Shown here: in pieces, positions 51,349 to 62,494 of the stretch
Layout: every line of letters begins with the position of its first letter
Numbering within the stretch: position 1 is the stretch's first letter
DNA from: Spinacia oleracea
Taxonomy: Eukaryota; Streptophyta; Magnoliopsida; Caryophyllales; Amaranthaceae
DNA: 64,000 bases
Reading direction: 5' to 3'
Assembly: GCF_020520425.1 (NCBI RefSeq)
Contig: NC_079488.1
Location: 6,239,747 to 6,303,746, forward strand
Notes under the pieces: model-generated
What the model saw: only the letters and a program-made list of their open reading frames with translations
The model's database searches: none
What the model was told of the DNA's origin: nothing
Program-made: the position numbers and the translations under genes

Positions 51349-53655
51349 TCATTCATCGTCATCGCTGGGAACAAACTCAGGAGGAGTGCGTCCTTCCTTC
51401 TGAGCCTTCTCCACCTCAATCTGATAGGTGAGGAACTTCTCGAACTAGCTGAAGGGACGTTCACTGGCGAATTCGGCATTCCATGCAAGCTCCATGCCCC
51501 TTCGAGTTGATTTCTCACCTAGTATGGCCGACTGGTCGAGAACACTCTTTGACAAGGCAACCTCCTTGCGAGCCGCCTCCAGCTGGGCCTCCAACTCCTT
51601 AAACTGAGTCTCAAGACAAGAAAACTCAGCTTCCTTCTCCTTAATTTTCTCAGAAAGGTCCTCCATTTGAGAAAAGTTCTGATCAATTTGTAGAAGGAGG
51701 CCCGCGTTCTCAGCACGTTGGGAGGTCAGGGACTTGGTCACAGCGTCAATCTCCTCCCGCCTGTCAAAACGACGTTTCTCCAGCTCAACAAAATGCTGAT
51801 CGCCGCACTGACTGGCCAGAAGACGGTGTCGAGCCTCTTCATGCACCAAAGCAGTGCGCCACTTCTTTAGCGAGTCCAGCAGAATGAACATCTGCACAAA
51901 ACAGCAAGAGTAAAAAACAAGAGAAACGAGAATATGTAAATAATGAAGGCATAATGAAACTCACATCCAATGCCGAGGACTGCATGGCGGCAAGCTGATT
52001 TTCGGCCGCCTCAGGAAGGGTCTTAGCATACTTGGGAGGAATGGCATTGAGCATCAAAGTCATTATCCTCCTTCGGTCATGAGAGTTGAACCCGCCTGAA
52101 GAAGGGATCTGATCCAATTCAGCATCAATGTCTTTCTGAGGGTCGGGTATTTCTATGGGAAAAACAACGGCCTTAGAATCCCTGGGAGAGACTATAGAAC
52201 GGCTAGACGAGGAACGGCAGGTGGTTACGATGTTGGAGTAAAAATTACCCCCAGAATTTCTAGCTCTTTCCGCCGCCTTCAGAGGAATATTCCGGCGGAC
52301 GGCTTCAGCAATTCCCGCAAGAGGATCGACCGTCGCTCCAGCTTTCCGAGAGCTAGGAGAAGCGGCTGCAGTCTTAGGGACAACAAACACCTTAGATGCC
52401 TTCGAAGTCGTTGACTTGAAGACGGGTTTCCCGGTGCCGCCAACCCTGCGCTTGGAAGAGGGTGCCGTGTCCGTGACCGCCTTCCTCGAACTCTGAAGAA
52501 ACAAAAACATATAAGTTGCAAACATCAATGAAAATTACATAGGAAGGCTTGAACAATACCTTCTCCTCAGCAGCAGGAGGGGGAGCCATCTGCTCTGGGA
52601 CGGCTTGCTCGGTCGCCTTCTGACGCTGCCAAGCCTCAAAGGTGCTGGCGTCAAGTACCTTTGCCAGCCAGGACGGCATATCCACTCGGCCTTTGGAAGC
52701 ATCGTCCAGCTTATCCATGGCCTCGTCTGAAAATCAAATAAAGACATTAGTAGAGTAAAGTTTTGATAAAACAGTGAAAGATTTAAAGTATAGATACATT
52801 ATCTCTCGGCATATACGGACACAAGCCCACAGCCGAGAGGAAAACGGGATCGGCCAGTTGATCCAAATGAGGCAACCACCCCTCGGGTATGTAGGTCGTC
52901 TTGTCCTTAACTATGAGCAGCTTGGCCTTGAACAAAGACGAGACCCGTTTCCAGAGGGCGGCGGAGACCGGAGGGAAAGAGCCGCCCTTTCCAACAAAAT
53001 TGGGCTTAAGAGTCCAACGTCTCATCCGCTCGCACATCTCCAAATTGGTGGTTTTGATAACCACCCACTTCTTTCTCCAGTGATGCCACTTGGACACCTT
53101 GCCCATCACCGTCCGATAAGCTCCCTTGTACGTAAGAATTAGCCAACCCGCGTCAGCTTTGGAAACTTGGGACATGGAGGCGATCCTCAGGAACGCTGGG
53201 AAGGAGGGAGTAATACTTTCGAGCTCATAACGGGCGATATAACCGAACACACCAGCCCAAGAATTGGGGGACATTTGGTTCAGACCAATGTTGAAGCCGT
53301 CCAGCAATTCCACCACAAAGGGGTGAGGAGGGAATCTCATGCCGAGCTTCAGAAAGGAGCTGTATACGACAAATTCCCCTTCCACTAGTCCAAAGCTGGT
53401 GCAGTCCATACCAGCCGGCATGCGAAACTTATACTCATAACCTAGATTCAGAGACTTCCCATAATCCCTACCCTGGACGGTGAGGAAAGTCAGCCACAGC
53501 TGAAGTGGGAAGATCTCGCTGGGGTGAAGGTGACCTTCCTCTCCACCTGACGTACCCGCCGGCGCGACATCGGCGCGCTCGTTTGAGGGGACGTCCTCCT
53601 CCACGGGAGAAGAAGATTCCCCTTCGAATTGCTCTTCATCTTCTATTCGCGCCAT
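51349..53655 (-). pseudogene. Spliced antisense ORF of Tat element D
   Basis: Same class as the extra ORF of element C (putative gypsy-type transposon family); function unknown. Inferred exons on the minus strand: 53655-52798, 52726-52560, 52492-51965 and 51891-51349, with GT-AG introns of 71, 67 and 73 bp. Exon 1 encodes an acidic N-terminus, then a folded-looking region with HHWRKKWVVIKT, comparable to WKERWLLV in C. Exon 3 is Ser/Lys-rich, and exon 4 is a long coiled coil ending SDDDE. The exon 1/2 join is one base out of phase, and TAG at 51447-51445 interrupts exon 4. The start is the first ATG of the frame, downstream of a G-box and TATA box. Confidence 0.72.
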
Positions 53656-54099
53656 GAGACTTGGCTCAAGACGAGGGGCATTACTTGAAAAGAGAAGACG
53701 TCAAAAGGGCAGGTTGACGCCCTTAGTTTGACGAAGCCCTCGCATCATTAAGAAAAGAGAATTGGGAAGGATCAAAATCAACAAACAAATTTTTCCAAAG
53801 AAAGCATTACCTGATAGATCAAAGAGAATTTTTGAAGAAACTTGATGAAGAACTGCAAGAACAGGGCTTTGAAGATTGTGGCGGCGCTACAGTGGATTTC
53901 GGTGGATGTTAGACGTCGGAAATCGCCTTCTCCTATGGCTCTCAAATGATCACTAGAAATGAGGGGGAAAATCACTCAAAATGACCACTTATTTATAGAG
54001 GGGTAAGAAATGATTACCCCTGCCACGTGTCGTCATCCCATTGAACAATCCAAGAGCAATGAAAACTAACGTCTGTTTTCACCGCTCATGAGGGGCAAA
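53656..54099 (-). promoter_or_regulatory. Putative promoter region of the element D antisense ORF
   Basis: On the minus strand a CACGTG G-box (54029-54024) is followed by TATAAATA (53997-53990), about 335 bp upstream of the ATG at 53655. This is the expected plant promoter order. The region otherwise has no gene. A purine-rich ATGAGGGGCAAA just before the 3' LTR (about 54088-54099) may be the polypurine tract on the plus strand. Confidence 0.5.
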
Positions 54100-54436
54100 T
54101 GATGTGGGCTTAATAGTTGCACCTTAAAGCGCAAGGAAGTCAAGATAACTAGGCAAGCGAATCCATGGCCCAAGCCCAAGAAGTAGGCCTGGACCTGGGT
54201 ATTCAGAGAAATCCAAGGAACAATCTTTAGTTAAAAAAGCCCACCAGCTCCGGCCCATTTTGCTAAAAGGCCTCTTTGAGAGAAGGACACGTGGCCTTCA
54301 TCCAACGGAGCACACCCCCCATAGATGGGGCAAGGGAATATCTCCCCAAAAAATCCTAGCACTATAAATAGGGCTCAGATCCCAAGGAAAGGAATCAATT
54401 CATTTTGCTAAAAGGTTGCCAGAAGTTCGTGTCAGG
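54100..54436 (+). repeat. Truncated 3' LTR of element D
   Basis: Matches the first 300 bp of the 5' LTR (TGATGTGGGC start, TATAAATA at 54363). It then skips over 100 bp, keeps GTTGCCAGAAGTTCGTG, and stops. A short TTTGCTAAAA word occurs at both breakpoints, hinting at microhomology deletion. Confidence 0.8.
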
Positions 54437-54462
54437 AATTTGCTAAAAAGATCATTTTAAAA

Positions 54463-54534
54463 GGGGCGTTCCGAGAATCGAACTCGGGACCTCTTGCACC
54501 CAAAGCAAGAATCATACCACTAGACCAAACGCCC
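54463..54534 (-). tRNA. tRNA-Pro(UGG)
   Basis: 72 nt that fold as a full cloverleaf: acceptor GGGCGTT/AACGCCC, D-arm with box A (TGGTCTAGTGG), anticodon stem CTTGC/GCAAG with loop TTTGGGT (anticodon TGG), and T-arm with box B GAGTTCGATTC. A TTTT terminator follows directly on the minus strand. No intron; CCA is not encoded, as usual for nuclear genes. It lies only 26 bp from the damaged LTR of element D. Confidence 0.95.
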
Positions 54535-54727
54535 TTGATGTTACTACTTCGTATAAATATTATATTTAATATAACTTAAAATTTCAAGCACGCAGTTCTA
54601 TTAACTGCACAAACAAAAATGGCTGAAAACTTCTCATAAAACCCAAAACCCTAAAAATTGGAACTTGCGAGAAATCAATCCGCCATTTTGCCCCCAATTT
54701 CTTGTAAACTCCATTGAAAAAAGCAAG

Positions 54728-57700
54728 ATGGTTTGGTTTCAATGCGAAGCTTGTGGGGAAGAACTCAAAAAGCCTAAACTCTCCAATCACTTCCAGCGCT
54801 GCTCTGCATACAAGGTACATTAATCTCTCCCTAATTTTTGTAAATTTTCCCTCTAATTTCCCCCCTAATTTCTAATATGATGTTATGTTTTTGCTATTTG
54901 TTTATGAAATTTGGGAACAGCTATCATGCATAGATTGTGGGCAGATGTTCGATAGGCAAAGTGCTCAAGGTCACACTCAATGCATCACTGAAGCTGTATG
55001 ATCTCTTTCTAGATTTTTTTTGCTTTTCTTTGCTATTACTCTTTTTTTTGTGGGTGTTGCTTATTAATTTATTTGTTGTTATTTATTTGTTGGGGGTGAA
55101 TAATTTGCTGAAAATTCAAATTTGGGGTGATTCTTCTGTGTTCTAATTTTGGCCTCATTGGTGTTGCTTATAATTTCCTGAAATGGGCTCTAAATGTTCT
55201 AACTCTGTTGCAATCACCCTGCATATGTAATTGATGGTACTGGCTATTATCAATTCACCTTAGTAAATGTATGTTTTTTTTCCCTTCTTCTTTCAATTAG
55301 GAGATTTATAGTTTGTTGTTCTGATGTTGGAATGATTGTGAAAGCGGAAACGGAAAAACGAATTGCTTCTGAATTGATTTGAAGTTCTCTCACATTTTGT
55401 CTGGCGCAAAGAAATGGTTAGTGTGAGAGTGGTAAGTGACTTTACACTTGATTCCCAGGTTCTTACACTCCATGAATTATGCAAACAAAAAATTTATTGG
55501 TTACTTTATGTACTGTTTGTGTTCCAACTTTTTTTTTTGTCTTGGACTCTTGGAGATTCCGGGTGGTGTGGAGCTGGAGAGGGGGTGAGTTGTAAGGTCA
55601 ATTTTTATTTAAGGCCTACAATTTAAACCATTTTTTGAATTAAACATTTTGTGTACTTCGTGCTCCCATACAGCTTTGTTTTCGTACGAGTTACAGTTAC
55701 TTATCTGTCATATTTATAGAGTTGTGTTGCGAACTTGCGATGCAATGGGATAGGATCATGGTGAAAAGTTTCTGAAATTGTTTCTCTCTTGCAAGTTGCA
55801 ACTGAATGCTCTGTTTTGAACTCCATTGAGATCAAACATGGAGATGTAGATTAAAGTACCCTCATTTATAGTTTATTTGGTTGTTGTCTTGTCAACTTAT
55901 TTTTATTGACTTTTGGTGTTTCAAATGAAAAAAATAATCTTGGTAAATGAGATGTCAATGATCATTTAGTGTGAACATTTTGAAGTTGTTTTGAGTCCTA
56001 GTTATGGATTTCAATGACGTACTTGCACAAGTTTCATGCCATAGTTCTGGATGAATATTGATTTCAGTATTCTGTGCTTTTCAGGAAAAGTACGGTCCAA
56101 AGGGTCAAGCAGCAAATGGAACACCTGCAAAGCCCAACAAGGAGAAGTCGAAGCCAGATGTTGATATAAATGTCGGATTATCTACCAGACCTCCATGGTT
56201 TTGCAGGTGCTTTTATTAATTGGTTTTTTTATGCATGTGGATGAACATCATTATTAATTAATAATTATTTAAAGGCACCTATAAGCTGCGGTAGAATCTC
56301 CACTTCACCTTGATGGTTTTGCCACATAATGTTGATCTTGCTGTCTTTGCACTGAAGGAAATGTTGCAAGGTCTTTGCGAGTTTGTTAATATCTCTTATT
56401 GTCTTGTCCAGGAAGATGTGACCTCAATGTATTTAAGCTTGATTGAGTGAACTTACGTACTAAAGTTGTTCATATGCTATGTCGAGCTGACTTATTCTTC
56501 TGTTTGTTGGTTTTCTTTTTAGTGGCATGGAAATGAGTCAAATGACCCTCCATTTCATTTCTGATATATCCTTTCAGTACTAGAATTTCTTGAAGATCGG
56601 TTTAAATTGATAATGACTCTGAAATTGTGTGTTTGAAACTGTCATTAATCATTTGTTTATGTTCATCCAACATTTTTTCTGATCTTCTAATTGTCGTATG
56701 ATTTTTTCTTTTTCTTTAGGTACCGTTTGTGATTAACATTTTCTTTTTCATATGTAGTCTCTGCAACACCAGAGCCACTAGTCAGCAGGCTTTGCTTTTG
56801 CATGCTGATGGGAAGAAGCACCGAGGAAAGGCCCGAGCCTTTGCTGCAAACCAACAGCCTAATCCACCACAGGAAGGGGCTGTAACCAATAAAGACTCTA
56901 CAGAAAACACTCCCAAGAATGAAGTTCCAAATGACAAAAGTACTGAGGATAACAAAGAGAGTCCTATGAATGGGAATGTTACTGTGAAAAAGAGAAAAAA
57001 TGACGCGTCTAATAACACCGAGAAATGTGCCAATGGAGTAAGTAATGGTACTGTTACTCAAACAGAAGCAGAGGAAACACCCAAGAAGTCAAAGAAAGCG
57101 AGAAAAGAATTGGAGGTGAAAGGTACAGAGAAGAAGAAAGCCAAAAATGAAGCAGAGAAGGGAGGTAAAACTGGTACGGAGAAAGAAGGTTCTGAACAGA
57201 AAATAAAGTGGAAGAAGCTGATTTCATCAGTGCTTAAATCTGTGAGTATCAGTACAGCTTTCTCTTTGACTTAATAAATACTTTTGCGTTTTGTGTATGG
57301 TCAATTGTTGCAACAAAGTAATTTCAAACTGTTTTTCATAGTCTGTAATCTCTGAATGCAGCCACTGAGGGATAGGATAGGATAGGATAGGAAACGATGG
57401 GAAGGGAAGGATAGAGAGAAGTCAAATTTTAGAAAGACTTACTGTTTTTTGTAAAGAAACGAAAAAGCCCTCACCCGTGTAGATTAGGAACTAAGGTCTC
57501 ACTGTTGCTAGCTTATTGCTTACTTGAGAACCTACCTTGAGCTTTTGAGGTGATAACTTGGATGAGGCGCACAGGAATTGTGAAACTTTTGTTCCTTTTC
57601 GACATTGTTAGCAATCACTATGAAATGGTAAAACCTCCGCGATCCTCCCTCTCCCCACCTCCCTCATCCTCCCCTCACCTCGCCGTTGTCGTTCTCGCTG

Positions 57701-59093
57701 TCCTCTCCATCTTCAAAGCCAATTCCCTCATTTCCCTGCCGTACTCTCTCTCTGTTAGAGTTCCTCCGTTGTTGAGGACCTCGCAATGCACTGAGCTGTC
57801 TTGGGAAGGTCAATGACTATGCTGGTATGGGTTTCGCCATTGCTAGGGTTCCGCCATTGGTGACTGGAGAGGTGGGTGGTGCGGGTTTTGATGTGGGTAG
57901 GGGATGGGGTTTCGGGGTGGTAAGGGAGGGAAAGGGCGTGGCAGGGGGGTTTTGGGACAACCACCATTGCTGGAAACTAAAGGCTTTTCTTGTGAAGATA
58001 ATGATGATGTTGATGGTACAGAGGAGGGGGCGAGGGTTTCGGGGTGGCAGGGGAAGAAGGCGGGAGGAGAGTAAGAGGGGTTGGGTTACGTGGCTAAAAC
58101 TGGTTTAAGATTTTTTTATAAAAAATAAGTTAACCGGTTAAACCGAAAATGGCGGAATACCCGTAGTTGGGACTGTTTATGTCAATTTTTCTTTAGTCTT
58201 AAGGTATCTCTGTGAAATTACTCTCGAGTCCCTACTTTAGGATGCCTTGAGAAAAAGCAAAAATACAGTAACTTTTGAATTTTGTCTCCATCCATTCTTT
58301 TATGAATCAATCACTGTCCAAATAGAGGATACTTGTTTTTGGATCATGATGTTGATCCTGCTGTTGTCTGGATAGGAGAAATTATTTCATCTGTTTGTTT
58401 GTTGTTTTAAAGTACCTTTTGTGGCCGTACTGGTGTCACGATGTGTGAACTATCTTTTCCTACGCGGTGAGAACAGGCTCCACGCCAAACCCACTCTACA
58501 TGGGCGGGCGGGACTGGTTGAAAAAATCAAAATAAGGCCCAGGTCAACGAGCCCCTTGAGTCGGCCCGGGTCGGCCCACCGTGTCTACTGTCTAAGCATA
58601 ATTTTACTAAATTTAGCATGTTTCGTCGTGCCGTGCTTTGTCATACTTTCCCAAAAAAATAAAAAATATGGTCCGGCTCACGACTTCCTGCTCAGGTCGG
58701 GCCGTGCTTTTCCTGTGACCGGCCCAGCCCAGCCCACAACCATCTTTAGTCCGGATAGGAGAAATTATTTCGTCAGTTTGTTGTTTTAAAGTACCTTTTG
58801 CGGTTGTACTGGTGTCACGATGTGTGACCTATATTTTCTTTTGCAACAGGCTCCAGACGGAGCATTGAAGATGAAGAAATTACCGAAACTGGTGTTGAAA
58901 AGTCTCCACGAGTCCGGCATTGCAGTAGACGATAGCGAATTTAGAGCTACTCTTGAAGACAAGGTAAGATCATAAGATCGTTCAACAACAATCTAACGGT
59001 TTGTTGTCGACAATCTAACGGTTTGTTATCGTGCAGGTTAATTCGAGCTCGAAATTTATAGTTGATGGCAAGTATGTAAGGTTGGTGGTTTAA
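54728..59093 (+). CDS. LYAR/UBA1c-type zinc-finger nucleolar protein (six exons)
   Basis: A host gene. Inferred exons: 54728-54814, 54921-54995, 56085-56206, 56758-57241, 58850-58963 and 59037-59093, all introns GT-AG and all joins in phase. Together they encode 312 residues. The N-terminus has two LYAR-type zinc fingers ([20 protein letters not shown] and [19 protein letters not shown]). A third, U1-like finger follows ([23 protein letters not shown], about residues 69-91). The middle is Lys/Glu-rich and low-complexity, consistent with a nucleolar RNA-binding protein, and a short conserved-looking C-terminal domain closes it. Plant relatives are annotated as UBP1-associated protein 1C or cell-growth-regulating nucleolar protein. 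The start is the only ATG before the first finger. It appears intact and is the only clear host protein gene here. Confidence 0.88.
57242..58849 (+). other. Intron 4 of the LYAR-type gene with internal duplication
   Basis: A 1.6-kb intron. A segment with GGATAGGAGAAATTATTTC and the exon 5 acceptor context (ACAGGCTCCA) occurs at 58371-58485 and again at 58752-58860. The block between them is rich in GGCCCGGC-type sequence. A GATAG microsatellite lies near 57370. The 57550-57816 frame has no recognisable domain. Confidence 0.65.
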
Positions 59094-59249
59094 CAGTTGA
59101 TGTAAATCATTGCCAGCAATATATACGCAGTATAGAGGATTCAGTAGTAGTAATTCATACAGCTACCTTGCTTGCGTTGATGAGATGAAAGCATTTTTTT
59201 CATCTTCTGAAAATTCGAGGAAAAACATTCCTAAGCAATTTTGTAAGTA

Positions 59250-59492
59250 CTCTCTCCGTTCTCGAATACTAGGCCTGTTTTGGAATCTTGATATTTTTCA
59301 CAATCGAAGAGAATTTTATAATTTCTTTCTAATATGTATTTTAAAACATATTCATGTGAGATTTTGTTTATTCGTTAGTTTTGCATTATCAAATTTTATT
59401 TAACATACGTATTTGGAAATATTTACGTTTGTAAATTGAGTTGAAACAGGTGAAAAAATCAAAATAAGACTAATATTTAAGATTGGAGGGAG
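59250..59492. mobile_element. Stowaway-type MITE
   Basis: 243 bp. The left end CTCTCTCCGTTCTCGAATACTAG and right end CTAATATTTAAGATTGGAGGGAG form inverted repeats of about 30 bp that fit the Stowaway CTCCCTCCGT consensus. The flanks are TA on the left and CA on the right (one base changed from the TA target). No ORF. Confidence 0.75.
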
Positions 59493-59513
59493 CACATTAA
59501 ATTGAACTAATGA

Positions 59514-59582
59514 GATATTGGTCTAGTTTTTAAGTCTGATTTGTGTACAATAGGTTTCAGGTTCGAATCCCCTGTTCTCATT
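59514..59582 (+). repeat. tRNA-like / SINE-head-like sequence
   Basis: A box A-like TGGTCTAGTTTTTAAG and a perfect box B (GGTTCGAATCC) lie about 35 bp apart, and the ends GAGATATTGG and TGTTCTCATTG pair partly. No good anticodon stem is seen, so this is a tRNA-derived repeat or tRNA pseudogene, not a functional tRNA. Confidence 0.4.
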
Positions 59583-59805
59583 GTAATTAGTAAAAATTAA
59601 CTCAAAATGTTTAAAAATTACCCTACCCTTATATACGTAAACGTTATCTATTTTTAATGATAAAAAACAGCTTTTGGGCCCGGGCGATGCCTCGGGTTAC
59701 AACATTAATAACATACAATTATTATTTTTTATTTTTTTTTGCAATGATAACATGAAACATATAATAACTTAGTAGTAAAAGCTCCGTATATATATATATA
59801 TACAC

Positions 59806-61050
59806 ACACTCAAATGAGAAGACTCTTTATAATGAGAAGAATGAGAAAGAATTTTGATCACCCGATCTAATAAATCCGACGGAGCAAAATTATTCTGTGG
59901 TTTGGTACAAAGTCTACTGTACGAATAATTTGGAAACTAAATTTTAAACCTAACTTTTTTTTGTAAACCTCCACGTGATATGACCTGTTATTTGTTTTCT
60001 ATCTCTCTCCCCGTCTTTAGCTTCCTCATCCATGAAATTAAAGCTTCCATGGATATTAAAAGCTTGCATATTTATTTTTCTCTCTCCTCTCCTCCTAACC
60101 ACCCATCGAACCACCGCAACCACCACATTAATTCCGCCAAAGCCAAAATAGAAACTTCTATTTATGTTCATTTGGAGTGAAAGATGGAGAAGATAAATTA
60201 CCCATGGGAAGTGCAAGATGGAGAAGATAAATTATCCATGGGAAGTGAAGGATGGAGGAGAGAGAAAGATCGAGGTAGATTGTGAGTCGCGTTTACGTGA
60301 TAATTTGCGCATTTAATAATGAGCAAATTATTTTGCTCATTTGAACAAAATGAGCAAATTATTCTGCTCATTTGAACAAATGAATGAGCAAATGAATAAT
60401 TTGTTTTGCTCATTACACAAAATAAGCTATTTTTCAGAATCAGATTCTGATTCTGTACTCTCTCTGCTCTCAGTCTTTCCATACCACATATTAAGGAACT
60501 TAGATGAAAATTTGCAGCTCCATCAACGGTGAAACTCTCGATTTAATAGGGACAATTCCCACCAATTAATTAAAAATGACATTTTACTTTTCACTCTCCT
60601 CCTAGACCCTATCTTGATTCCCCATCACCCCAATTTCATCAATCACAATTCACAGACTCTTGTTTAATCAACAAATCACATGGAAAAAAATTAGCAGCTA
60701 ACTTTAGTCCATTATTGCCATGGAATTGAAATAAGGAGAAAGCAGAGAAGGTGAAAGAACAAGAGGTCATGGATTTTAATTTTATTTGGGTTGTTTTTAT
60801 GCTACTTTTTCATTACTCCTTTTCTCGATGCAGTTTTGGATGGAATTTGTCTGCTTTGTTTGTGCAATAAGTGACAGTTGGAGGAGAGAGAAAGCCAAGA
60901 TTGTGGTTGACCGGTTGAATGGAGTGGGTTTTGTTTTTTATTTTGAATAATCGTCTCTCGTACACACGAGATGGTAGTCGTTAGATCAATTCATTTATAC
61001 GGTTAAGATTCCTTCTCATTCTTCTCATTTTAACAATCTTCTCATTGGAG
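59806..61050. repeat. Inverted-repeat unit flanked by TA microsatellites
   Basis: AATGAGAAGA...AATGAGAAGAATGAGAA at 59813-59855 recurs inverted at 60995-61047. Further partial matches follow inward (GATCTAATAAATCC against ATTGATCTAACGAC). The enclosed 1.1 kb has no gene. It includes a duplicated 37-bp unit at 60183-60248 and a palindrome-rich ATGAGCAAATTATT cluster at 60318-60415. It may be a non-autonomous DNA transposon, type not assigned. Confidence 0.45.
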
Positions 61051-61055
61051 AGGGA

Positions 61056-61058
<3 letters not shown>

Positions 61059-61142
<84 letters not shown>
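61059..61142. repeat. (TA)n microsatellite
   Basis: About 42 uninterrupted TA dinucleotides between the inverted-repeat unit and the CACTA end. A shorter TA run lies at 59788-59801. Confidence 0.95.
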
Positions 61143-61145
<3 letters not shown>

Positions 61146-61785
61146 TAGTAGAAAAAATGTCATTTGCAGCGCGCATAAAAGGGCTTTTTGCAGCGTTTTT
61201 GAGCGCTGCAATTATGATGGCTGCAAATAATGAACTTTTATTTGCAGCGAACAGAAACACTGCAAAAAACCAAATTTGCAGCGCACAGTGTCCCTCACGA
61301 GCTGCAAAAAGTCTATTTTTTAACAGCGTTTTGCAGTACGCAGGCGTTACAAAAAGAGATTTCAAAGCCACATTTCTGACACTATTCACAACATTCACTT
61401 AACAATGCGCGCTGCAAATAGTACATTTATTTTACAAAAAAAAAATCACTACAGTACTAATACATTGTTACTAGGTAATAGCCTCCGTAACCTTTTTTGC
61501 ACAAACATTCAACATAAAATAATAGTAAAAAAACTAGGAGCCAGTAAAATTGATGAACTCATGGCTCTAAAAGCTATTATAATTAAACATGACAATAATT
61601 TATTACATATGGTTGAGATGCCTCTGATCAACTGCAAAAGTATAGGATAATTGAGAATTGTTTCGGGAGATTAAAAGTGAATTTAGCTGTAGTTGTTCTA
61701 CTTATGGACTGATCTCACCTCCCCACCATCAATGCAAAAGAGAACCACCAGCACATCGATAAACCAAACTGATATAAGTTTGTAT
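61143..61785 (+). mobile_element. CACTA transposon end (truncated by Copia 3)
   Basis: CACTAGTAGAAAAAA is the typical CACTA (EnSpm/CMC) terminus. It is followed by about ten subterminal TTTGCAGCG/CGCTGCAAA motifs in both orientations up to about 61430. The opposite terminus was not found. The remainder to 61785 has no gene and may be internal CACTA sequence cut by the next element. Confidence 0.7.
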
Positions 61786-62494
61786 TGAAGGAAATAGTGC
61801 CCTTGGTCCAAGTATGCAGTCTAATAAATGCGGTTCAGTATTAATTAACAAGTTAATAATTCAGTGAGGTCAAGTGAGCTGAATGCCTAGCTAGAGGCCG
61901 CTTCAGTTCAAGTGGAATTAATTATATTAATCCACAACTTACTCTTGACTGAACCCGTAGGGTCACACAAACAGTACGTAAACGGATCAAGTATTTAATG
62001 ACATTAAATACTCCATCTATGGATATTCGGAATCGACGGATCTTGGTTTCAATGAGAGCTGAGATCGTCACAAGCAAGAAATGAATACTCCGGAAACGAT
62101 GATATTACCGGAAACGGAAATATGGATCGTATCGGAAATATAAATATTATCCAAGTCGTAAATGTTGCCGGAAACGGAAACATGGTACGTATCGGAAAAT
62201 ATTAATGGAAATGGAAATGGAAATACTGCCGGAATCGGAAATATTGCCGGAAACGGACATATTGTCAGAATCCGAAATATTATCGGAATCGGAAAATAAT
62301 TCCGGAATCGGAAATATTAAATATTGTTCGTATCCGAAATGATTTCCGAAATCGGAAATTTAATCGGAAGCGTATCGTACGGATTAGCATCGGACGAGGG
62401 TCGCTAGACGAAGGCCCAGCACGAAGCCAGACCATCGCCCATCAAGCCACACGCATCACCAACACACGCCAAGCCTCGACCAGGCCCAGCCAAG
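61786..62494 (+). repeat. 5' LTR of Copia 3, 3' part deleted
   Basis: About 709 bp. It includes the 18-bp-type GGAAACGGAAATATT array but lacks the TATA-containing and terminal portions found at 35447-35809 in Copia 2. Confidence 0.8.

Larger units (their letters stand above)
33800..54436 (+). mobile_element. Degenerate Tat-type Ty3 element D, split by Copia 2
   Basis: 5' LTR 33800-34304, primer site, gag (split at 34448 by Copia 2 and resumed at 46271), protease, reverse transcriptase-RNase H, integrase, then a spliced antisense ORF (53655-51349), a purine-rich tract and a truncated 3' LTR (54100-54436). Stops and frameshifts in protease and integrase, a reduced gag and a damaged 3' LTR show it is dead. 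No target duplication was found. Confidence 0.85.

Noticed and set aside
57550..57816. Possible small gene in intron 4 of the LYAR-type gene
   Set aside because: Proline/serine-rich start, no recognisable domain, and lies wholly in an intron with duplicated sequence; insufficient support.
61045..61230. Tyr-Ile repeat frames over the TA run
   Set aside because: Pure microsatellite translation.
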